Source: Saccharibacillus sacchari DSM 19268 | GTDB taxonomy: Bacteria > Bacillota > Bacilli > Paenibacillales > Paenibacillaceae | Length of the DNA stretch: 64,000 nt | Direction: 5' to 3' | Assembly (NCBI RefSeq): GCF_000585395.1 | Contig: NZ_KK073875.1 | Span: 3,139,774-3,203,773, forward strand | Notes under the pieces: generated by a model | Seen by the model: the letters and a program-made list of their open reading frames with translations, nothing else | The model's database searches: none | What the model was told of the DNA's origin: nothing | Shown: one piece after another, positions 35,339 through 43,900 of the stretch | Layout of the letters: each line of letters starts with the position of its first letter | Position numbering within the stretch: the first letter of the stretch is position 1 | Translations under genes and position numbers: made by a program

Positions 35339-36508
35339 ATGAGCGGAAACGGAAAAAGGGAAAAAATGCTGCCTTACGGCCGGCAGTGGTTGGATGAATC
35401 GGACATCGAAGCCGTTCTACAGGTGCTGAAAAGCGACTTCATCACGCAGGGGCCGGCTATCCGAACTTTCGAGCAAAAGGTGGCCGATTATGCGGGTGCG
35501 CGCTACGGAGTCGCTTTTTCCAACGGTACGGCGGCGCTTCACGGAGCTTGCTTCGCTGCAGGCATAGGCAGGGGAGACGAAGTTATTACGACTCCGCTGA
35601 CGTTCTTGGCGAGCAGTAACTGCGTTTTGTACCAGGGAGGTACGCCGGTGTTCGCGGATATCGATCCGGACACGTATAATATCGATCCGCGTCAAATCGA
35701 GCAGAAACTGACCTCGCGGACAAAAGCAATTATTCCTGTCGATTTTAGCGGACAGCCTGCCGAGATGGATCGTATTCAGGAAATCGCTCGGCTGCATGAC
35801 CTTATCGTCATCGAAGATGCGGCTCATTCTATCGGGGCGGAGTATCAAGGTCGAAAAGTCGGAACTTGGGCAGACATGACTATGTTCAGTTTTCATCCGG
35901 TCAAGCACGTCACAACAGGCGAAGGTGGCATGATCGTAACCGACAATGAGACATTTTATCGGAAACTACTTCAATTCCGCAATCATGGCATTACACGGGA
36001 CCCGCAGGAATTGACGAGAAACGAAGGGCCTTGGTATTACGAAATGCAGTCTCTAGGTTATAACTATAGAATGACGGATATTCAGGCAGCTTTGGGTATA
36101 TCACAAATGAATAAGCTGGATGTGTTTATAGAACGGAGGCGCAGGATCGTATCCATATATAATCATGAACTTTCGGGTATACCAGGACTTGAGTTACCTC
36201 TTCAGCTTTCTGAAACAAAGTCGAGTTGGCATTTGTATGTCGTTCGTTTTTTGCCAGAGTATTTCGAAGGTTCACGTCTAGACATATTCGAACAGTTGCG
36301 AAATTTGAATATCGGGGTGAATGTTCACTATCTTCCTGTCTATTTACAGCCGTATTATCAAAACCTTGGATACGAAGTTGGAATTTGTCCTCATGCGGAA
36401 GCCTATTATCGAACGGCGATCACCCTTCCAGTTTTTCCGGAAATGAGTGATAAAGATGTGTTCGATGTTATATCTGCAGTCAAAGATATTCCATCCCGAA
36501 AGATTTGA
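35339..36508 (+). CDS. pseC: UDP-4-keto-6-deoxy-altrose aminotransferase PseC
   Basis: PLP enzyme of the DegT/DnrJ/EryC1 family, second step of pseudaminic acid synthesis. 389 residues: MLPYGRQWLDESDIEAVLQV and SDFITQGPAIRTFE at the N-terminus, VPVDFSGQPAEMD-like segment, VIEDAAHSIGAEY, and the PLP lysine in FSFHPVKHVTTGEGG; all strongly PseC-like. ATG 35339 has AAGGAG 6 bases upstream; an ATG at 35303 overlaps the previous stop but lacks a site. To the eye the first half is GC-richer than the second, with the change around 35.9-36.05 kb. Confidence 0.92.
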   Translation: MSGNGKREKMLPYGRQWLDESDIEAVLQVLKSDFITQGPAIRTFEQKVADYAGARYGVAFSNGTAALHGACFAAGIGRGDEVITTPLTFLASSNCVLYQGGTPVFADIDPDTYNIDPRQIEQKLTSRTKAIIPVDFSGQPAEMDRIQEIARLHDLIVIEDAAHSIGAEYQGRKVGTWADMTMFSFHPVKHVTTGEGGMIVTDNETFYRKLLQFRNHGITRDPQELTRNEGPWYYEMQSLGYNYRMTDIQAALGISQMNKLDVFIERRRRIVSIYNHELSGIPGLELPLQLSETKSSWHLYVVRFLPEYFEGSRLDIFEQLRNLNIGVNVHYLPVYLQPYYQNLGYEVGICPHAEAYYRTAITLPVFPEMSDKDVFDVISAVKDIPSRKI

Positions 36509-36529
36509 TTTGTTTAAAGGAGTGCAGAA

Positions 36530-37915
36530 ATGACAGTTTTTGATGATGGCTCGGGATCGCGGAAAAAAGAGTTAGACGCAATAGATCAACTCTTCGACAG
36601 ATTATTCCCGATTTGCAGAAGCATTATGGGAGAAGGACTGCGCCAAACGTTGACCATTCTAGGTGAGTATCTTCCTCTCGAGCGCTTTGGCATTCCTAGC
36701 GGTACTCAAGTCCTTGATTGGACAATTCCGCAAGAATGGATAGTTCGAGGAGGAGTGTTGAAGGGACCAGAAGGGCAGGTTATTGCGGATTTTGAAGAAA
36801 GTAATCTCCATATCGTGAACTACAGCCAGCCGGTAAATCAAACATTAAGTCTCGAGGAACTTGAACCGAATCTTTATTCTATTCCTAGACTACCTAAAGC
36901 GATACCTTACGTGATTTCTTACTACAGAAAACGCTGGGGATTTTGTATTCCGCAAACGGTTAGGGATGCTTTGCCGGAAGGACAGTATCATGCGTTCATT
37001 GATACCGACTTTATAGACGGAGAACTCAATTTTTCCCATTCGCTACTTGCTGGCAGCACGGAAAAAGAAATCATGATCAGTAGTTATGTGTGTCATCCTT
37101 CCATGGCGAATAACGAACTTAGCGGACCGCTAGTGGCGACATTTCTTTATCGTCGCTTAGCCAATAAACCGTCGCGGCGCTTTACTTACCGTTTCGTTTT
37201 CACACCGGAAACAATCGGAAGCATAAGTTATCTTTCAATGTTTGGAGAAGAATTGATGAAGCGTCTGCATGCAGGGCTTGTTCTTACTTGCATGGGCGGC
37301 GATCGCGATTTAAGTTATAAGCAATCTCGTAGGGAAAATACTCCTTTGGATCTAATGTGGGCGCATCTTTTGAAATGGAATGAAATTTGCGGGGAAACGC
37401 GAGCGTTTACGCCCGTTCACGGGTCGGATGAAAGACAATATTGTTCTCCTGGTTTTAACCTGCCTGTGGGACAACTGTCCAGAACTGTCTATGGTACCAA
37501 TGAAGAGTACCATAACTCTTTCGATACCAAGGAGTTCATGACTATCGATGCTTTACAAGCAAGTGTAGATGGGCTTGAAAAGCTTCTGGATGCTATTGAA
37601 TGGGACGGTTATTACGTGAATCGCTCTCCTTACGGAGAAATCAAGCTTGATCGTCATGGATTGTATCCGGATTTGAATGCGCCTGAAATCATAGGCAAAT
37701 ATTCGGCGAATGGGTTGATGGACCAGAGAACGCAACTTTCTCGGATTCTGATTATTTTGAACTATTCGGATGGACAATACTCTATGCGCGAAATAGCAGA
37801 AAAATGCGGCTGCAGCATCCTGGCTTTGATTCCGATTATAGAACTCCTGTTGAACAAGGAAATCTTATCAGGGCCTTTTGAAGACAAGCAGCTAATGGCG
37901 CCTTTACATCCATAA
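36530..37915 (+). CDS. DUF4910/DUF2172 aminopeptidase-like protein
   Basis: 461 residues. The body resembles M28-type zinc aminopeptidases: SSYVCHPSMANNELSGPLVA (likely metal-binding His and Asn/Glu), TPETIGSISYL, and HGSDERQYCSPGFNLPVG. The C-terminal 70 residues (TQLSRILIILNYSDGQYSMR.., EIAEKCGC) look like the winged helix that this family carries. Such proteins are regular members of polysaccharide and flagellin glycosylation loci, with unknown activity; a deacylase or amide hydrolase acting on an amino sugar is one possibility. AAGGAG 8 bases before ATG. Lower GC than the genes before it. Confidence 0.8.
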   Translation: MTVFDDGSGSRKKELDAIDQLFDRLFPICRSIMGEGLRQTLTILGEYLPLERFGIPSGTQVLDWTIPQEWIVRGGVLKGPEGQVIADFEESNLHIVNYSQPVNQTLSLEELEPNLYSIPRLPKAIPYVISYYRKRWGFCIPQTVRDALPEGQYHAFIDTDFIDGELNFSHSLLAGSTEKEIMISSYVCHPSMANNELSGPLVATFLYRRLANKPSRRFTYRFVFTPETIGSISYLSMFGEELMKRLHAGLVLTCMGGDRDLSYKQSRRENTPLDLMWAHLLKWNEICGETRAFTPVHGSDERQYCSPGFNLPVGQLSRTVYGTNEEYHNSFDTKEFMTIDALQASVDGLEKLLDAIEWDGYYVNRSPYGEIKLDRHGLYPDLNAPEIIGKYSANGLMDQRTQLSRILIILNYSDGQYSMREIAEKCGCSILALIPIIELLLNKEILSGPFEDKQLMAPLHP

Positions 37916-37928
37916 GGAGATGGGAAAA

Positions 37929-38723
37929 ATGAAAATCATGTTTTTTACGGGATCGCATCCTCGGCATAGCCATGTGGCTTCGAGGCTTCAAGCGGCCGGG
38001 CTTCTTTCGCACTTGGTCATTGAGCAAAGAGAGTCTTTCACGCCGTTGCCGCCCGATTCGATTTCTTTGAAGGACAAAGAACTTTTTGTTCTTCATTTTG
38101 AAAAACGAGAACAAGCGGAAGAAAAATTTTTCGGGCCGATTTCTACAGAATGGGAAATTCCCGTGCTACATGTTTCTTCGCAAGAACTTAACGGGGAAAA
38201 AGTAAAGAATTGGGTGAAAGAGCATCGTCCGGATGCGGTAATCAGTTATGGTGTGCATAAAATAAGTGGTGAAGTACTCGATATATTTCCGAATATCGCA
38301 TGGAATATTCATGGCGGCTTGTCTCCATGGTATAAGGGGAACATCACGTTGTTTTGGCCTTTTTATTTTTTAAAACCAAACTGGGCAGGAATGACGCTTC
38401 ACCGTCTGACAGCTCAATTGGATGGAGGCGGAATTTTGCATCACTCAGTTCCAAAGTTAGAATTCGGTGATGGAATCCATGATGTTGCTTGTAAGGCCGT
38501 CATGCAGGTTGCGCAGGATCTAATAACCATTCTACAAAAAGTTAAGGCCGGAGAAAAACTCAATGAAGTTCCCCAAAAAAGCAGCGGTAAACTTTTTAAC
38601 GGAACGGATTGGCAACCTCATCATTTGAGACTCGTATACGAATTGTTCAATGATGACATCGTTGATCATTATCTTCGAGGCGATTTACAAAATACAGAGC
38701 CACTTCTAATAAAAGCTTTTTAA
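37929..38723 (+). CDS. Sugar N-formyltransferase-like protein
   Basis: 264 residues with a formyltransferase fold: AWNIHGGLSPWYKGNITLFW carries the Asn and His of the N-H-D triad, and AQLDGGGILHH the Asp (around residues 120-165). Family members use 10-formyltetrahydrofolate to formylate amino sugars; PseJ of Anoxybacillus-type pseudaminic acid loci is one. ATG 37929 keeps the AAGGAG at proper distance; ATG 37920 touches it. Last gene of the island. It coexists with pseH, so both acetyl and formyl forms may be made. Confidence 0.78.
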   Translation: MKIMFFTGSHPRHSHVASRLQAAGLLSHLVIEQRESFTPLPPDSISLKDKELFVLHFEKREQAEEKFFGPISTEWEIPVLHVSSQELNGEKVKNWVKEHRPDAVISYGVHKISGEVLDIFPNIAWNIHGGLSPWYKGNITLFWPFYFLKPNWAGMTLHRLTAQLDGGGILHHSVPKLEFGDGIHDVACKAVMQVAQDLITILQKVKAGEKLNEVPQKSSGKLFNGTDWQPHHLRLVYELFNDDIVDHYLRGDLQNTEPLLIKAF

Positions 38724-39130
38724 ATGATTAATATTTGAGAAAGGGGTTAAGAATGGATTTGGAGCAGTAAAGCTGCAACATACAGTGGTTTCTCTGAACT
38801 ATGTCCTGAAGAAATAATATGAAATTGACAGAGAAAGGTCGGCACTGGAGCAATGATTGTGTTCGGCTTCCATTTGTTCAACCTGTGGTGATTGAATAAG
38901 GTGAGATAGTGGTTATGTAAAATTTCATTACTTTTACAAATATTAATAATATTAAGAAGTGTGCTTAACATCTTTCTTGTTTTCTGTAATTTATAATAAA
39001 TATTTCTCGTATTTTATTCGTTAAATAAGGAAGTTGGCTTTACGGATCAATCGATTCTGGAAATTTTTGGAATTAGTCATACATTTTCTATAGAATTACG
39101 AATGCATATTTATAGCAAGGGGAATAACCA
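38724..39130 (+). pseudogene. 407-base AT-rich gap with a possible decayed coding remnant
   Basis: No intact gene. In one frame, 38728-38817 encodes a 29-residue fragment containing NGFGAVKLQHTVVSLNYVLKK, then a stop, then YEIDRERSALEQ and another stop at 38854. The protein-like composition suggests a decayed gene, but I do not recognise the family. A candidate sigma-A promoter for the next gene (TTGGAA 39067, 16 bases, TATAGA 39089) is at the right-hand end. Confidence 0.3.
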
Positions 39131-40237
39131 ATGGCAGAAAATCATACGTTTAATGTACTTGCTCACCCAAATATTTATACGGGAAATACAGGAAGAGAAC
39201 TGCGGATCGAATTTTCTATCCCGTCGGCTGGCGTTCAAGCTAATACAGGATTCATCATTTTGGTTCCGGGATTTGGAGCTACCATCGATTCGAATGTATA
39301 TCAGAAAATGAGGGAACAGTTTGCGGATTCGTATAATGCAGTCACCATTCAATGCGAGTATTTCGGAAGTGCCCATATGCAATCAGCAGACAAAATAAGT
39401 GTAACGAATCAGCAGGCGCTTCGTTCGATCTTGAGCGAGGCAGAATGGAGTCATATCCAACAAAATCCCGGGGCATTTACTCAGTTGATTTCCTCTAAGG
39501 AAGTTACGTTCCCTGTAAAAGCAGACTTGAGCGAAACCGTCGAAGACTTTAATGATATGGGCTACATGCAAGCGATCGATATTATTACTGCATTCGAAAC
39601 CGTTAAGTTGCTCTTGGACGATAACAAACTGGAATATGATGTTAATCGGGTCATTGGCTACGGGCATTCTCACGGTTCATACTTATTGCATTTATGCAAC
39701 GTAATGTCACCTTGGACTTTTTCTTTTATCGTAGATAATTCGGCTTGGCTTGAACCACTTTACATAAATCATTACAGAGTGCTTTATAAGGGATTGGGCA
39801 AATGTACATTAGCAATCCATTTCGATTATCTTGCAAAGCAGGTACTTGAAAATAAGTCCTTATTGAACCTGTTCGGTTTGTATCAAACATTTCAAAATCA
39901 AGCCAAGATCATTTCGTTTATGGGTATTGATGATAATCTGGTTAAGGCCCAGGAGAAAGAACGGTTTATTGCCAACATTCCGAATGCCGATTTCATTCTG
40001 GTAACGAAAGACGATGTCGATCAGGTAAAATACAAATCAACTTCCCATGGTTTGGATGCAGATTTCCTTGAGCTTTTTGCTTACGCGTTGCAGTTTGAGA
40101 GTCATGAAAAGCAAAATCAGACAATGGAGCTTCAATATGAAATCCACTATGAAACTTTAAAAATTCAAGCTGATTTTACTCAAGGATTGCCTATATTCAA
40201 ATTCGATTTTGAAGCCAATCTGCAAACTTTAGTTTAA
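39131..40237 (+). CDS. DUF2920 family protein (alpha/beta-hydrolase-like)
   Basis: 368 residues, cytosolic. An alpha/beta-hydrolase pattern is visible: GFIILVPGFGATIDSNVY near residue 40 (oxyanion region) and the nucleophile elbow GYGHSHGSYLLHL around residue 178. YMQAIDIITAFETVKLLLDD and the C-terminal TSHGLDADFLELF (possible catalytic His) also match DUF2920. In Campylobacter, paralogous DUF2920 proteins sit in the flagellin glycosylation locus beside Maf proteins, which supports a link to the island upstream; the biochemical activity is not established. Separate from the island by 400 bases with its own likely promoter. AAGGGG before the ATG. Confidence 0.75.
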   Translation: MAENHTFNVLAHPNIYTGNTGRELRIEFSIPSAGVQANTGFIILVPGFGATIDSNVYQKMREQFADSYNAVTIQCEYFGSAHMQSADKISVTNQQALRSILSEAEWSHIQQNPGAFTQLISSKEVTFPVKADLSETVEDFNDMGYMQAIDIITAFETVKLLLDDNKLEYDVNRVIGYGHSHGSYLLHLCNVMSPWTFSFIVDNSAWLEPLYINHYRVLYKGLGKCTLAIHFDYLAKQVLENKSLLNLFGLYQTFQNQAKIISFMGIDDNLVKAQEKERFIANIPNADFILVTKDDVDQVKYKSTSHGLDADFLELFAYALQFESHEKQNQTMELQYEIHYETLKIQADFTQGLPIFKFDFEANLQTLV

Positions 40238-40371
40238 CACCCAAATAAATGTTTCAACTTATCAGATAATTGTTTATATAGAACTCAAGTCTATTATCCC
40301 GGATTTTCAACTGCAATATTCTTTTAATCTTTTATTGGAATATAATTGCATGTAATCATTTTAAATTCCAA

Positions 40372-40400
40372 TTGACATTGGAGAAAAACGGCAGTATATT
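40372..40400 (+). promoter_or_regulatory. Sigma-A promoter of the cold-shock gene
   Basis: TTGACA at 40372-40377, a 17-base spacer, TATATT at 40395-40400. A near-consensus housekeeping promoter, leaving a leader of about 45 bases to the cold-shock start. Confidence 0.85.
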
Positions 40401-40450
40401 CGAGTAGTAGGCCACACCTATTTATTTGATAATGAAGGGAATGTTCGTGC

Positions 40451-40648
40451 ATGCAAGGTAAAGTAAAATGGTTTAACGCAGAAAAAGGTTACGGTTTCAT
40501 TGAAACGGAAGAAGGCGGCGACGTTTTCGTTCACTTCTCGGCGATCCAAATCGAAGGATTCAAAACGCTGGAAGAAGGACAATCCGTTGAGTTTGATATC
40601 GTTGAAGGCGCTCGCGGACCGCAAGCATCCAACGTTACTCCTCTGTAA
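40451..40648 (+). CDS. csp: Cold-shock protein (CspA family)
   Basis: 65-residue nucleic acid chaperone, a single cold-shock domain with both RNA-binding motifs: GYGFIE (RNP1, here [10 protein letters not shown]) and VFVHFSAI (RNP2). Sequence starts [16 protein letters not shown], the standard CspB-type N-terminus. AAGGGA 10 bases upstream. Strong promoter at 40372-40400 and terminator at 40732-40759 make it a single-gene unit. The leader is short, unlike that of cold-inducible cspA of Escherichia coli, so it may be constitutive. Confidence 0.95.
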   Translation: MQGKVKWFNAEKGYGFIETEEGGDVFVHFSAIQIEGFKTLEEGQSVEFDIVEGARGPQASNVTPL

Positions 40649-40731
40649 GTCGTCGCAGCCGTATACCTGACCTACATAGATGATTAGGTTTAATGATTTA
40701 TGATGGTTGGAGACTACACATGGCTCAATCG

Positions 40732-40759
40732 AAAGACCTCACCTAGGTGGGGTCTTTTT
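40732..40759 (+). terminator. Terminator of the cold-shock gene
   Basis: AAAGACCTCACC pairs with GGTGGGGTCTTT (loop TA, one mismatch), followed by a T-rich end. It lies 83 bases after the stop. An eight-codon reading frame (ATG at 40720, preceded by GGTTGGAG) ends inside the stem. Confidence 0.8.
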
Positions 40760-40973
40760 CTATGTCAAAAAGAAGAGAAGAGTATAGATATAAATATAAA
40801 TTCTCAATCCTTTATACCCATATAAAGTAATATATTGTACTAAATACAAGGTTCATTGTTTTTCGAAACGTTTAAGCAAAAAGTAGTGTATTTTATGAGC
40901 CTTTTAGCCCAGTCTATCGACGGACAGTCTGCAGAAGTGTTTTTAAGGAATGATTCGGAGAGGGGAACATCTA
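40760..40973. other. AT-rich leader region before the adhesin gene
   Basis: No gene. A/T-rich with a short direct repeat CAGTCT at 40911 and 40926. No convincing promoter could be picked with both boxes well spaced. GGAGAGGGG at 40957-40965 serves the adhesin start. Confidence 0.4.
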
Positions 40974-43900
40974 GTGCGAAACAACAGAATGGGTAAGGGG
41001 TTTATCCTTATCATGGCTATTTTGCTCACCGTACATACTTTTTTCGGGGGATTTATAGCTTCAACTTACGCGGCAGAAGCACAGCCTTCACCTGGCGGGC
41101 AATCGTCGGACAGTGTGCAAGTTCAATCCGATAATGCACCTGTTCAAAATGAGTCTACGAGTTCGGAAGCTAACGCTTCGGAAGACACGCAACCGGCGCA
41201 AGGACAGGCAGGCGAATCGATCGAAGCCCAAGCCCAAACGCCGGAAGAATTCGCTTCGCAAGGCGAAGCAACCGAAACGGTCGATCCGGAAGCCGACCTC
41301 GAAGCAGCGGAGAAAGCCGATACCGAGGAAACCGAACAGGCAGCCCAAGCACCCGTGCCTGTATCGGAAAACATTTTGAACGCGGTCACGTTGACCGACG
41401 ATGCCGGACAGCCGATCATTTCGGACGACCCGGATCGCTTCTTCAACGGAGAAAACGCAATTAGCCTGAACTACGCGTGGTCGCTCGAAAACGGGCATCC
41501 GTACACGGCAGGTTCCGTGTTCGAATTCGACGTTCCGTCGCAGTTCCGCATTTACACGCCAATCTCCGACGCTCCCCTGATCGTGAGCGGAGAAGACGGA
41601 AGCGGGCAGTCCGCCGGATCGTTCTCGGTCACGACCGACGGTCATGTCACGGTCACGTTCAGCGAATTCGTCGAATCGCACTCCGACGTTGCCGGAACGC
41701 TGACGATTCGTACCGAATTGACGCGCGAAGTGGTACAAGACAGCACGCAGGTCAAATTGACGTTCCCGATCGCAAGCGGAGAACAGGCTTTCGTGTTGCA
41801 TCTCAAACCGGAAGCGGGATTGACTCTTTCCAAAACAGGAACTGCCGATAATGCCGCAGGCGTTATTCGTTGGTCCGTCGATCTTAACACGTCGGAACAA
41901 ACGCTGCGCGGAGTCAAATTGAAAGACGCGATTCCCGAGGGTCTTGCGCTCGAAGCGGAATCCGTCACGGTAACGAAATTGAACAAAATTGCAGACGGAA
42001 GCTTTGAAAAGGGGGAGGCTGCCGATCCGGCAAGCTACACGCTCAATACCGCTGCAGGCGAATTGGAACTGGATTTCGGCTCTGGCGAGCTCAAAGGAGC
42101 GTACCGCGTCGACTATTCGACCAAGCTTCAAGCCGGCAAAGCGACGTCGTTCAAAAATACGGCCGTATTGTCCGCGCAAAGCCGTCAGGATGCTTCGGCT
42201 TCCGCCACGGTCACCGTGCAGCGCGGCTTGCAGATGGACAAAAAGGTCGCCGCTTACGACGACAAAAATCAGACGATCGATTGGGAAATTCGCTATAACT
42301 ACGGCGATGCCATTTTGATTCCCGCGGATCAAGCACGGCTTGAGGACCGCTTCACGAGCGGGCAAAGCCTGATCGAAAATACGTTCCAAGTGTACAAAGG
42401 ATCTGAACTTCTCGTTCGCGATCGGGATTACACGCTGACGATCGTTCCGGAATCCGGCGGACTGAGAGGCTTTAATCTTCAATTCCTGCAGGATGTGAGC
42501 GCGGAGCATAATATAAAGTACAGCACGAAAGCCGCTATTGCCGTTTACGCGAAAGACCGGATCACCAACACCGTGACGAGCGGCGGGATCAAAGCGTCGG
42601 CTTCGCAGGTGCTGGAGCGCAATCTGTTCGTAAAAACGAATAAAGGCGCCGATTTCAAAAAGCGCGTGACTTCGTGGCAGATCGCGATCAACACCGACCG
42701 TTTCGATATGCGCGATGTGATGATGAAAGACACGTTCCCGGAAGGCGGCCTTGAATTCCAGGAAAGCACGCTGGTCATCAAACGGGAAAACGGATCCGCG
42801 CTTGTGCGCGATGTCGATTACACGCTGACGACCGATAACGGAATCCGTTCCGGATTCGAAATCAAGTTCACCAACGCCGTTACGCAGCGTTACTTGATTA
42901 CGTACGACACGCGTTACGAAGTGGATTGGAAAAAGAATCAAAAAGAAAAAAGCTTTTTGAACAGCTCGCAGCTCGACTTTACGCATGAAGGCAAACCGCG
43001 CGTCAAAACGTCTAGCGCCCGTTTTTGGCCGGATGATCTGACGGTGGCGAACGGCGCGAAAAGCGGCGTTTACGATCCGTCCACCAAAGAAATCACGTGG
43101 ACGATCAAAGCCAACTACAATCAAAAACGCGTTGACGATGCCGCGATCGTCGATCGCTTGACGCAAGGCCAGCGTTACATGGAAGGTTCGTTGGAAGTGA
43201 GCGACATGAACCTGACCGGAACATGGTTGGGAGCCCGTAAGGGATCTCCCGTCGATCCTTCGCGTTATTCTGCTGCTTATCCTGACGCAAACAACGGGAA
43301 CGAGTTGAAAATCGCATTCCCGAACGGCATCGACTCCGCTTATTGGATCACGTTCAAAACGACGCTCAAAGGCAGCGTGATCGAAGGAACGAACGTGACC
43401 AACCAAGCGGTATTGACCGGTAACGATCAAACCGTGAATACGTGGGACGCCAGCGTGAACATTCCCGGCGGCGGCACGTATACGGCCAAAGAAGGCGTGC
43501 AGCAGGCCGACCGCATTCTGTGGAAAATCAAATTGAATCAAGGTCAATCGTACGTGGAAAATGCGCGGATCGTCGATACGCATTCGGGCAACCAGTTCCT
43601 CGACGATCAGACTTTCCGCCTGTACCGCCTCGTTTCTTCGTCCGACGGGAAATCGACCCGGGGCGAGGAACTGAAACGCGATGTCGATTACACGCTGGAT
43701 ATCATGTCCGGCGACAGTGAACGATTCGAATTGAAATTCGCGAAGCCGATCGAATCGGCTTACGAACTGGAGTACCAGACCGTTATTCGAGCGAATGACC
43801 GCGAAAAATTGTCCAACAGCGTTCGTTTCGAAGGAGACGGCGTGAAAAAAGGAACGGTGGATTCAACTCGCGAAATCATCGTGCGCACCACTTCCGGTTC

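Noticed and set aside
38941-38997. TATAAT at 38992 as promoter for the DUF2920 gene
   Set aside because: The best -35 (TTAACA) is 21 bases away and the site is 130 bases upstream; TTGGAA/TATAGA at 39067-39094 is slightly better.
41088-43583. 831-codon minus-strand open frame opposite the adhesin
   Set aside because: Antisense to the GC-rich repeats of the adhesin; no start site and low-complexity Arg/Phe content. A codon-bias shadow.
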